The notes under the pieces: model-generated
What the model was told of the DNA's origin: nothing
The model's database searches: none
Seen by the model: the letters and a program-made list of their open reading frames with translations, nothing else
Assembly (NCBI GenBank): GCA_028293775.1
Contig: JAQGOD010000173.1
Coordinates: forward strand, 1 to 7,612
From: Gammaproteobacteria bacterium
GTDB taxonomy: Bacteria > Pseudomonadota > Gammaproteobacteria > Steroidobacterales > Steroidobacteraceae
Direction: 5' to 3'
DNA length: 7,612 nt
Position numbers and translations under genes: made by a program
Part shown: one piece after another, positions 1 through 6,198 of the stretch
Layout of the letters: each line of letters starts with the position of its first letter
How positions within the stretch are numbered: position 1 is the first letter of the stretch

Positions 1-105
1 CAGCGCAACACCTTTCTGCTCGAAAAAATCTCCGGCGAACGCATAGGTAGCGGTGAGGCTCAACAGGGCAATTGAAGCGGAACGAAAGATAGAGGGGTAC
101 GTCAC
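1..105 (-). CDS. Partial exported protein (N-terminus only)
   Basis: This is the start of a gene that runs off the left edge, so only 35 codons are visible. The start is a GTG at 105-103, preceded by GGAG with 6 nt spacing. The translation has a short n-region with Arg8, a hydrophobic core (about residues 10-18) and a likely signal peptidase I site after Tyr-Ala-Phe-Ala (residue 24). The mature protein would begin GDFFEQKGVAL. The exported nature is read directly from the sequence. The identity is not. The mature start resembles periplasmic YHS-domain proteins, which often read 'GVAxxGYDPVAYF' just after the signal, but the diagnostic part lies outside the window, so that is a guess. The ORF is too short and incomplete for ordinary ORF calling, yet the combination of ribosome site and signal peptide makes it credible. 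It follows the nuclease gene after 139 nt and may have its own promoter. Confidence 0.7.
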   Translation of the reverse strand, partial: MTYPSIFRSASIALLSLTATYAFAGDFFEQKGVAL

Positions 106-244
106 GGTAGTCTCCAGGTGGTTTCGAGAAAAACATCGCTAAAATTCAGTGTAGACACTGTAATCGGCGATGAGGATTCCCACCGGGATGTGCGCTAGAG
201 ACCCGTTTCCGGGGCGCGAGCGGCATGAAACAGGCCGCGAACGG
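106..244 (-). promoter_or_regulatory. Intergenic region with perfect CAGTGT-AG-ACACTG inverted repeat
   Basis: This is the 139-nt gap between the stop of the nuclease gene and the GTG start of the left-edge exported gene. It holds an inverted repeat at 147-160 with 6-bp arms and a 2-nt centre, 41 nt before the GTG. The arm TACACT on the minus strand could double as a -10 element, though I see no convincing -35. A dimeric repressor or activator site is plausible. Two short GC-rich hairpins lie nearer the nuclease stop: GCCG/CGGC at 234-245 and CCCG/CGGG at 202-213. Neither is followed by a T-run, so neither is a good intrinsic terminator. Confidence 0.35.
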
Positions 245-1045
245 CTAAGGAGGTGCTTCCGACACCGGAATCGAGTCCCGGATATCAACCCAGGTCGGCG
301 CGTGGTCGCTGGCTTTTTCCCAACCACGCACTTCTCGATCGACGCCGGCGCTGACCAGTCTGTCCGCAATAGCCGGGCTCAAAAGCAAATGATCGATGCG
401 CAATCCGGTATCCCGTCCGTAGGAGTTGCGAAAATAATCCCAGAACGTATAAATCGTTTCGCTGGGATGCGCGGTGCGCACTGAATCCACCCAGCCGTGC
501 TTCAGCAGGTGGGCGAATGCTTCGCGAACTTCGGTTCGGAACAGCGCGTCGTCAACCCAGCGTTCTGGCTTGTAGACGTCGATTTCGGTCGGTATCACGT
601 TGTAATCGCCGGCCAGCACGACAGGAGCACCCGACAGAAGCAGTTCGGCAGCATGCGCGATCAGGCGGTTCAACCACCGCAGCTTGTATTCGAATTTGGG
701 GCCCGGCGCCGGATTGCCGTTCGGTAGATACAGACAGCCGATCACAATGCCCCTGACCGTCGCTTCGATGTAGCGGCTGTGAACATCGTCCGGATCGCCT
801 GGCAGCACCCGTCTTATTTCTTGCGGTTCCGAATTCTTGCTCAGGATGGCGACACCGTTCCAGCTTTTCTGGCCATGCCAAATCACACCGTAGCCGGCAG
901 CGCGAATCGCGGCTTCGGGAAAGCGGTCTTGCGGGGATTTCAGTTCCTGCAGGCACACCACATCCGGCGCCGACTCGCTCAGCCAGCGCAGCAGATTGGG
1001 CAGCCGTGCATTGACGCTGTTGACATTGTAGGTTGCAATTTTCAT
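245..1045 (-). CDS. xthA: Exodeoxyribonuclease III-type AP endonuclease
   Basis: A 266-residue exonuclease III family enzyme, expected to cut DNA at abasic sites and to have 3'-5' exonuclease/3'-repair activity in cytoplasmic base-excision repair. The whole endonuclease/exonuclease/phosphatase fold is present at the usual length of about 260-270. Visible motifs are: TYNVNSVNAR at the N-terminus (Asn7); LQELK with the metal-binding Glu34; the YLPNG segment with Tyr106; AGDYN with Asp147 and Asn149; RIDHLL with Asp218; and the terminal SDHAP with Asp247-His248. These match the E. coli XthA catalytic set (Glu34, Tyr109, Asp151, Asn153, Asp229, Asp258, His259). No catalytic residue is missing. 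The ATG start is the only one that keeps the first beta strand; its Shine-Dalgarno (TTAGG) is weak and close. It lies 46 nt after the HupE-like gene, with a hairpin between, so it may be transcribed partly by readthrough. Its role is probably unrelated to the cluster upstream. The family is certain; the name xthA rather than another paralogue is less so. Confidence 0.95.
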   Translation of the reverse strand: MKIATYNVNSVNARLPNLLRWLSESAPDVVCLQELKSPQDRFPEAAIRAAGYGVIWHGQKSWNGVAILSKNSEPQEIRRVLPGDPDDVHSRYIEATVRGIVIGCLYLPNGNPAPGPKFEYKLRWLNRLIAHAAELLLSGAPVVLAGDYNVIPTEIDVYKPERWVDDALFRTEVREAFAHLLKHGWVDSVRTAHPSETIYTFWDYFRNSYGRDTGLRIDHLLLSPAIADRLVSAGVDREVRGWEKASDHAPTWVDIRDSIPVSEAPP

Positions 1046-1060
1046 GACCTAAGTAGTGTG

Positions 1061-1084
1061 CTTCGAGCGGGCGGCGCTCGCAAG
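1061..1084 (-). other. Stem-loop between HupE-like gene and exonuclease gene
   Basis: CGAGCG (1064-1069) and CGCTCG (1075-1080) form a 6-bp stem around a GGCGG/CCGCC loop. CTT and AAG extend it to 9 bp across a one-nucleotide bulge. It sits in the 46-nt gap after the HupE-like stop codon and ends 15 nt before the nuclease ATG. There is no T-run on the minus strand, so it is not a classical intrinsic terminator. It could slow 3' decay of the upstream message or reduce translation of the nuclease. It may also be a chance product of GC-rich sequence. Confidence 0.3.
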
Positions 1085-1091
1085 CGGGGGG

Positions 1092-2207
1092 TCAAAGTAC
1101 AGCGCGTTGCACGAGCCAAACGAGTGCCAGGCAGGCGATGGCAGAGGATCCCCATGGCATGACACCGCGCCTATAAAATGCCGTTGATCGCGCCAGGTAG
1201 GCGAGCGGCATGATGGCGAGTACCACGCCCAGCTGCCCGGCTTCGACGCCCAAGTTAAATGCAACCAGCGATATGAGCCGCGCCTCCTTGGGCAATCCCA
1301 TCTCGGCCAAAACGGATGCAAATCCAAAGCCATGCAATAGGCCAAACGCGAAGGCGATGCGCCAGCGTCCCTGTGTGACCCGCGGGAAAATATTGTTGAG
1401 GGCGGCGAAAATGATGGAAGCCGCGATGATCGACTCGGTCAGCCGGGATGGCAGCCGGATCACCTCGAATGCGGCCAAAGAGAGCGTAATCGAATGCGCG
1501 AGAGTGAATGCCGTCACGACTTTGACGATGTTGACAAAGGCCGGCGCCGCAACGGGCACTGCCTCCCAGCGGTTCTGGCGGCGCACGAGCACCGCAGGCA
1601 GGAGTCGAGACAGCAGGAATAACAAATGAGCTATGCCGCTTAAGATGTGCCAAATGCCTGCCGGCAGGTAGTCGGTGAACGCGGCCCAGGCAGCGGGATT
1701 CTTGAGCGCTAACGACCGAGGTTGCGCGGTTCCCCCCAAGACGGCCGTCTGCGCCGCCCCGTTCGCACTGAGGGTGAGCAAGCCGCGATGCGAAGGATCC
1801 TCGATATCCAGCATGCGGTAGTCGATGGCGAGGCGTTCGAGCGCCGCTCGGCAATCGGCGGTGAAGGGCAGCCACAGGTAACCGCCATCGACACGCTGGT
1901 TGACCTTCACGGGACCGAATGCCAACGGACACGGCCCGCCATTGCCGGCGAGGCGCAGATGTCCGACTACGTAATTCTGCAATGCTGTTTGACTGGACTT
2001 CAGTTCCCCCCACGTGACTTTACCGTTGCCGTCGTGATCTAGTCCGATCGCCAGTTCCGCATCTCGAATCGCCAGTTCCAGGTCACCGGAAACTTGTGAT
2101 GCGTCGACATTGAGATTCAGAAAACCGTTGCTGGCAATGTGCGCGTGCGCTGAGCACGCCGCCAACATCAGCGCCGCGAAGCAAAAGGCTTTGTGCGCAG
2201 CGCTCAT
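1092..2207 (-). CDS. HupE/UreJ-like membrane protein with EF-hand-like periplasmic domain
   Basis: A 371-residue protein of the HupE/UreJ_2 type, related to nickel/cobalt permeases. The start is the ATG of an ATGA overlap with the TPR gene; a longer in-frame reading has no export signal at its start. Residues 1-22 are an export signal: LAAC (15-18) fits a lipobox, while AHA|H (20-23) fits signal peptidase I and would leave His23 as the mature N-terminus. Residues 23 to about 180 are a periplasmic domain with an EF-hand-like loop (Asp57, Asp59, Asn61, Gly62, Glu68) and two cysteines, 93 and 119. Residues 181-370 are membrane helices with the family landmarks GIWHILSGIAHLLFLL, FTLAHSITL, FGLLHGFGFA and FNLGVEAGQL. 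The HX5DH metal motif of HupE reads HX5AH here (His187, Ala193, His194), a departure in the most conserved segment. It is the last gene of the DUF4331 cluster. The family is confident; a metal-transport role is inferred and weakened by the missing Asp. Confidence 0.88.
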   Translation of the reverse strand: MSAAHKAFCFAALMLAACSAHAHIASNGFLNLNVDASQVSGDLELAIRDAELAIGLDHDGNGKVTWGELKSSQTALQNYVVGHLRLAGNGGPCPLAFGPVKVNQRVDGGYLWLPFTADCRAALERLAIDYRMLDIEDPSHRGLLTLSANGAAQTAVLGGTAQPRSLALKNPAAWAAFTDYLPAGIWHILSGIAHLLFLLSRLLPAVLVRRQNRWEAVPVAAPAFVNIVKVVTAFTLAHSITLSLAAFEVIRLPSRLTESIIAASIIFAALNNIFPRVTQGRWRIAFAFGLLHGFGFASVLAEMGLPKEARLISLVAFNLGVEAGQLGVVLAIMPLAYLARSTAFYRRGVMPWGSSAIACLALVWLVQRAVL

Positions 2208-3361
2208 TGCAGGATCCGCACATCGCTTAACTGGTTGGCGCGCGCGAATCGTAGCGCGGGTTCGGCGGCTTCCGGACTGCCCGCGGCGGTGGCGGTATTG
2301 CACAGAATGAGCACATCATCGGGCTCGCGCTGCAGTTTCCAGTTTTCGATTGCTACCTCCAAGCTTCGTTGCGGTTGATTTTCCACCTCGAGCAGAAACC
2401 GGGCTTGTTCGCGCCGATGCACGGTCTCCCCGCGTTGCTCTTCGGCGGCGAACGCGGCTCGAAGCCGGGCGCTGCTTTGGGCCAACTGCGGGTCATGAAG
2501 CTGCTTTTGCGCGATGGCGATCCGCAGCAGCAAGGGTTCGATACTTTCCTGACCTTGCAACAAAGCCAACGCATCTGCAGGGCGATGTTGCTTCAATAGA
2601 AGATCCGCATAGGCTGCACGCACGTAAAAATCCCCGGGGGCGAGCTTCAAACCTCGCTGATACCACCGCTCCGCCTCGCCGTCGTGTCCCAGACGTACCG
2701 CCATCTCACCGAGTTCGGAGTAGAGCCAGGATTTTTCGGAAACGAGCCATCCTTGCGCTGACACTTGTGCCAGCGTGGAGTAGGCAGCCTCTGCTTCGCC
2801 GCTCAACGCGCGCAAGCTTTGGATGCATAGCGTGCCCAACCGGTCTTCAACTAGGCTTGAAAATTCTTGGCAAGCCACGCCAGCCTCGGGGTAGCGGCCC
2901 AGTACTCGCAAGATGGTGGCGCGGATCAGCAGGGCCTGCGCATCCTTGGGTCGAGTTGCCAACGAGCGGTCAAGCGTGGCCAGGGAGTCCGCGAATTCAT
3001 GGCGGCTTTGCTGCAGAGTCGCTTGAAGGACCAGGACGTCGGGCAGAGGCGGCTTCCGTGTCACCCAGGGCGCCAGTACGGCTTGGGCATAACCGAGAAA
3101 TCGCAAGTCGCCGCTGAGGCGGGATTGCTGGATATAGAACTGAGCCAACGGAACGGCCACATCCACTCTGTCACGCGCCAGCTGTCGTGCCGACCCGTCC
3201 GCAAAGCGCGTTCCAGCCGGCAAATCAGCGAGTACCACATCGTCGCTGCGCGGCACGTAAGGCTCGGCTTGTGCGTAGGCGGAGAACAGAGCTACCAACG
3301 CCGCGCAGCAGGCCAAGAGCCTGCCCCGCGATAGGCGGGACAGGCCGACGCGCCTACTCAT
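2204..3361 (-). CDS. Periplasmic tetratricopeptide-repeat protein
   Basis: A 385-residue protein made largely of paired helices. An Arg-rich start and hydrophobic segment (about residues 13-30), ending Ala-Tyr-Ala-Gln-Ala, form a Sec signal peptide with likely cleavage near residue 32. TPR-like units with the usual small/large residue spacing are visible around 107-140, 141-174, 212-245 (clearest: WLYSELGEMAVRLGHDGEAERWYQRGLKLAPGD-like) and 246-279. More degenerate helices run to the end. TPR proteins serve as binding scaffolds, so this is probably a periplasmic partner of the neighbouring exported proteins; no catalytic motif is seen. The start ATG overlaps the stop of the small lipoprotein gene by ATGA, and its own stop overlaps the start of the HupE/UreJ-like gene in the same way. 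That implies translational coupling on both sides and probably balanced production. The exact ligand cannot be read from the sequence. The TPR call is firm for the middle of the protein and less so for the first 100 residues. Confidence 0.85.
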   Translation of the reverse strand: MSRRVGLSRLSRGRLLACCAALVALFSAYAQAEPYVPRSDDVVLADLPAGTRFADGSARQLARDRVDVAVPLAQFYIQQSRLSGDLRFLGYAQAVLAPWVTRKPPLPDVLVLQATLQQSRHEFADSLATLDRSLATRPKDAQALLIRATILRVLGRYPEAGVACQEFSSLVEDRLGTLCIQSLRALSGEAEAAYSTLAQVSAQGWLVSEKSWLYSELGEMAVRLGHDGEAERWYQRGLKLAPGDFYVRAAYADLLLKQHRPADALALLQGQESIEPLLLRIAIAQKQLHDPQLAQSSARLRAAFAAEEQRGETVHRREQARFLLEVENQPQRSLEVAIENWKLQREPDDVLILCNTATAAGSPEAAEPALRFARANQLSDVRILQ

Positions 3362-3630
3362 GTGGCATTGACAGTGACAGGCGAACTCGTCTCGTCACCG
3401 ACCGGGGTTACCGCAACGGCTGCGTTGTCCACTTCGAATGGATCGGCCGTCTCGGAGGTCTGTGTTCGCACGATGGCAAGTACCGCGGCGGTGTCAAGAT
3501 TCTTGGTCGTCGGTGGCGGCGGAGTCACGGTGCCGGGAAGCGCGCCGTGGTGATCGTTCCCACCGCAGCTCGCCAATACCGCGCAACTCAACGCGGCAGC
3601 GCCCATCACCAGAAGCATTCTTTCTTTCAT
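3358..3630 (-). CDS. Small lipoprotein of the DUF4331 cluster
   Basis: A 90-residue lipoprotein. A basic start (MKER), a hydrophobic core and the lipobox Leu19-Ala20-Ser21-Cys22 direct lipidation at Cys22. Then come a Gly/Asn/His tether, a TPPPPTT stretch and a C-terminal segment of about 45 residues. That segment contains two related blocks, ETADPFEVD (60-68) and ETSSPVTVN (80-88). I chose the ATG at 3630 because GAGG lies 9 nt upstream, inside the preceding gene's stop region; a TTG five codons earlier has no ribosome site. The gene starts 11 nt after the DUF4331 stop and overlaps the TPR gene start by ATGA, so it belongs to the same operon. I do not recognise a named domain. From memory, similar short proteins with an 'ETS-P-x-x-V' tail accompany DUF4331 genes elsewhere, but I cannot verify that here. 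A plausible role is an envelope accessory subunit. Base composition matches its neighbours. Confidence 0.82.
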   Translation of the reverse strand: MKERMLLVMGAAALSCAVLASCGGNDHHGALPGTVTPPPPTTKNLDTAAVLAIVRTQTSETADPFEVDNAAVAVTPVGDETSSPVTVNAT

Positions 3631-3641
3631 GTCAGTCGACC

Positions 3642-5180
3642 TCAAAAGTTAGGTGAGCCGGGAATTGGTGTGTTCAAGTAGGGAAACGCCGCGAGGAAGT
3701 TCGCCGGGTTGGCTTGGACGCCATCGGTATAGCCTAACTGCCGAGACGCGTCGGACGCAGGATCCGGGTCGGTCGAGCTCCCGTCGTAGGGTTTCAACAG
3801 CACGCCCATGGCAACACGCAGCGTGATATCTACCACATCATCGATGGGCCGCCGACCGTTGGGGAAGCCGGCCAAATCTCCGGCGAGCACACCCAAATCT
3901 TTCTGCGATGCATAGGGTGTGACGGCCGTGGTGGTATTCAAACGCAGCTCTTCCGCCGGCGCCTGCACCGTGGCGGGTTGGTTCACCCCCGTAATGCCGG
4001 TGAGGAAAACCGATTCCAGATCCGTTCGCGGATACACATTCGGCGCTTTGACGCCGGCGCTGCCAAACAGCGCCTGTACTAAAACGGGCAAGGACGGATT
4101 GGTCACGTAATCCGCAAATTCGGCGTCCTGAACCGGCGTGGTCGTGTTCCATCGATCCTTGTCCGGCAAGCCGATCACGAGTTCGTTGACCAAGGGCATG
4201 CCCAGGCGCGAAACCTGGGACCAGGCTCCGCCGGCCAACTCAGGACCGGTAGGCGAGCCGACCGCGCCCACACTGGCGACGCTTTTTGCGCTCTGCGGGG
4301 TCGGGTTCAGCACCGAGGCCTGACGCAAGCTGGCGGTGGTGTAGCCGCCGATAACCGGATCGGTGCCGTTCGTCAGACATGAAGCCGGGACTTCGAGTTC
4401 CAAGGACGTCACGTTGAAACCCGCCAATGAGTTGGTGGCGAAATTTCGCGCAAGCATTCCGGCAGGAACCAACTGTTCCACCGGGTATTTGTAATTGACC
4501 AGGTCAAAGGTGCCGCCCAAATCCAGAAAGAAGGGATCCTGTCGTTGCCCGACAAATACCTTCCCTTGGCCGCAACCGGGAATCAAAATCGGATATACGA
4601 AGGCGGCGGCATAGGCGGCGTAGTTGGGAATCGATTTGTTGCCGATGTTATCCAGCGGTTTGGCAAAGGTCGGGCTGCCGCTGGTCAGATTGGTGATGGC
4701 TGCGGCCGTGCCCGTCCGCCGATCGCCTTTCACCAGAGTCACGGTGTAAGACTGAGAGACGTTTTGCGCACTCATGTCAGCCGCGCTGACCGGCCCAATA
4801 TTGACCAGGGGCACGGGCACGGTTTTTGTGCCGGCTGTGACCGCCAGCCCTTGAGTCGTGGTGGTAAAGCGAAATTGAAACGTCAAATTCGCTTTGCCAG
4901 AGCCTGTATTGTCGATCGAAATCTCATAAAGTGCGTTGTCATCCAGATTGAAATAATTCGGTCCGCCCTGCGGATCTTGCAGCGGCACGTAATTGGCAAT
5001 CAGCGTCACGAATCCCGCTCGCCCTTGTTCGTAGCTGTTGAACAAGTAGAAATCAGTGGCGTCGACGCTGGGACGGGTGCTGATGAATGGCGCTTCGCGA
5101 TGGCTTGATGCCAGCGCACCGCCGGCGACCGAGGCGGCAAGCACGCCTATCAGTAGTTGTGGGCATTTATTCCTGCTCAT
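3642..5180 (-). CDS. Secreted DUF4331 family protein
   Basis: A 512-residue exported protein of the DUF4331 family, whose biochemical function is not established. Residues 1-24 are a signal peptide ending Gly-Ala-Leu-Ala, so the mature protein begins with the family hallmark SSHREAPFIS. Next come the other conserved blocks: Asp40..TDFYLF, IANYVPLQDPQGGPNYF (61-77), DDNALYEISIDN (80-91) and FQFRF (101-105). Near the C-terminus are the GFPNGRRPIDDVVDITLR block and a closing DGV...FPYLNTPIPG segment. The protein looks full length and intact. The ATG at 5180 has a strong AAGGAG 8 nt upstream (5189-5194). It is the first gene of the four-gene cluster, 157 nt downstream of the CHAD gene, so a promoter probably lies in that gap, which also holds a perfect palindrome. 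The three genes after it encode a lipoprotein, a periplasmic TPR protein and a membrane protein, which argues for a shared envelope job. The family assignment is confident; the role is unknown. Confidence 0.93.
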   Translation of the reverse strand: MSRNKCPQLLIGVLAASVAGGALASSHREAPFISTRPSVDATDFYLFNSYEQGRAGFVTLIANYVPLQDPQGGPNYFNLDDNALYEISIDNTGSGKANLTFQFRFTTTTQGLAVTAGTKTVPVPLVNIGPVSAADMSAQNVSQSYTVTLVKGDRRTGTAAAITNLTSGSPTFAKPLDNIGNKSIPNYAAYAAAFVYPILIPGCGQGKVFVGQRQDPFFLDLGGTFDLVNYKYPVEQLVPAGMLARNFATNSLAGFNVTSLELEVPASCLTNGTDPVIGGYTTASLRQASVLNPTPQSAKSVASVGAVGSPTGPELAGGAWSQVSRLGMPLVNELVIGLPDKDRWNTTTPVQDAEFADYVTNPSLPVLVQALFGSAGVKAPNVYPRTDLESVFLTGITGVNQPATVQAPAEELRLNTTTAVTPYASQKDLGVLAGDLAGFPNGRRPIDDVVDITLRVAMGVLLKPYDGSSTDPDPASDASRQLGYTDGVQANPANFLAAFPYLNTPIPGSPNF

Positions 5181-5206
5181 CGAAAAGACTCCTTTGCCGT
5201 GAATGA

Positions 5207-5218
5207 AGTAGGCCTACT
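5207..5218. promoter_or_regulatory. Perfect 12-bp palindrome upstream of the DUF4331 gene
   Basis: AGTAGGCCTACT is a perfect palindrome with no spacer, 26 nt before the DUF4331 ATG and 12 nt upstream of its ribosome-binding site. A second short inverted repeat, GCATC-G-GATGC, lies at 5243-5253. The 157-nt gap (5181-5337) between the CHAD stop and the DUF4331 start is where the cluster promoter should be, so these are candidate operator sites. I see no strong sigma-70 pair: a TTGACG lies at 5305-5310 on the minus strand, but nothing resembling TATAAT is at the right distance. The palindrome is directly visible; its function is inferred. Confidence 0.35.
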
Positions 5219-5337
5219 GGCCATACCTTCGAGACCGGCTGCGCATCGGATGCACTTTTCGGAGAACTATTTCGCGCAGACCGGTCAGGCCCGGCAGCGG
5301 CCCGCGTCAATACTGCAGGAGTTCCGCTTAATCGGGC

Positions 5338-6198
5338 TCATAGCTGCCACTTCTTGATGAGATGGCGCTTAGCAGCGAACAAGGTCGATCCGAGCCTCCG
5401 AGCTTTTCTTTGCAAGGCCGAACGTCGTTGCGCGAGATGCTTTTCCAGCGCGCCGGGAGACCCCCTGGGAGCCGCGTGGGACAGGCGCAACTTTCCCGCC
5501 GCCGCGAACCCCCGAATCTTAGTCTTGAGTACCGCCAAGTCATGATCATCACCGAGGGTTTCTGCCAAGCGATCCGCTTGCCGACGGGGCTCAGCCAGGT
5601 GTCTGAGGCCAAATTCGCGCACCCACTCGATTTGATGCAAGAGATACTTCACCTGCTTGCGCCATTCGTGCAATCGCTCATCCGTTCCGCTCTTACAGGC
5701 CTCCTCGAACGCCGAACGGCCCTTTTTGTAGATGCGATCCACGTCTTTTCGAGTAACCATTCGCCGGAGGGTTTTCTCATCAATACCTTCAAGCCGCCGC
5801 TTCACATCGCGAAGCCTGGCCGCAACATCGCGCACGCGCTCTGGTGAGAGCCGTTCGCGGCAGCGATCGAGATCTTCCTGGAGCAGGCGAGCGAGGGGAT
5901 TCGATTTGCGCGCGAGATGCCGCACGGTTTCGATCAACACCTTCGCATCGCGCAGTGCGGTCAGCGGCCGCCCGGCGTCTCGAAGCAGCTTGTTTTCACG
6001 TCGATACGTCAGCTTGCCGACTACGTGCCGAAGCAGGCGCAGGATCGCCCGCGAGCGCTTCACCCCCTTTCGCGCCTCGTGCACAGCCTGGTCCGTCAGC
6101 TTGCGCCGCTGCAATGCATTGATTACCTGGTCCAGTTGTTCCACCAAACCATCCCGAGCGAGGCCAACAGGAATACCGGACTTTTGGCTTTTGGCCAT
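5338..6198 (-). CDS. CHAD domain-containing protein
   Basis: A 286-residue, strongly basic, all-helical protein of the CHAD (conserved histidine alpha-helical domain) family. These domains bind inorganic polyphosphate through conserved His, Arg and Lys residues. Both halves of the domain are visible. The first has VHEARKGVKRSRAILR (His40 onward) and ALRDAKVL (81-88). The second has RLHEWRKQVKYLLHQIEW (His177 onward) and LGDDHDLAVL (216-225). No CYTH (triphosphatase) domain is fused, so it is a stand-alone CHAD protein of normal length. No signal peptide is present, so it should be cytoplasmic, perhaps associated with polyphosphate granules or the nucleoid. Its ATG overlaps the stop of the pyrophosphatase-like gene by one base (TGATG), implying translational coupling. 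The pairing suggests joint action on phosphate polymers or pyrophosphate. The family is certain; the physiological role is inferred from known polyphosphate binding by CHAD proteins. Confidence 0.93.
   Translation of the reverse strand: MAKSQKSGIPVGLARDGLVEQLDQVINALQRRKLTDQAVHEARKGVKRSRAILRLLRHVVGKLTYRRENKLLRDAGRPLTALRDAKVLIETVRHLARKSNPLARLLQEDLDRCRERLSPERVRDVAARLRDVKRRLEGIDEKTLRRMVTRKDVDRIYKKGRSAFEEACKSGTDERLHEWRKQVKYLLHQIEWVREFGLRHLAEPRRQADRLAETLGDDHDLAVLKTKIRGFAAAGKLRLSHAAPRGSPGALEKHLAQRRSALQRKARRLGSTLFAAKRHLIKKWQL

Noticed and set aside
202..213. CCCG-TTTC-CGGG hairpin after the exonuclease gene as an intrinsic terminator
   Set aside because: The stem is only 4 bp and no T-run follows on the minus strand.
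2208..2303. N-terminal extension of the HupE/UreJ-like protein
   Set aside because: The added 32 residues are Arg-rich, lie inside the TPR coding region and would bury the signal peptide. The ATGA overlap start is far better.
2350..3117. Plus-strand open frame of 255 codons antisense to the TPR gene
   Set aside because: It is Arg/Pro/Ala-rich with no recognisable domain, while the minus-strand TPR protein has a signal peptide, repeats and coupled neighbours. It is a shadow of GC-rich coding sequence.
4545..5108. Plus-strand open frame of 187 codons antisense to the DUF4331 gene
   Set aside because: The minus strand carries the unmistakable DUF4331 signatures; the plus-strand product resembles nothing and has no ribosome site of note.
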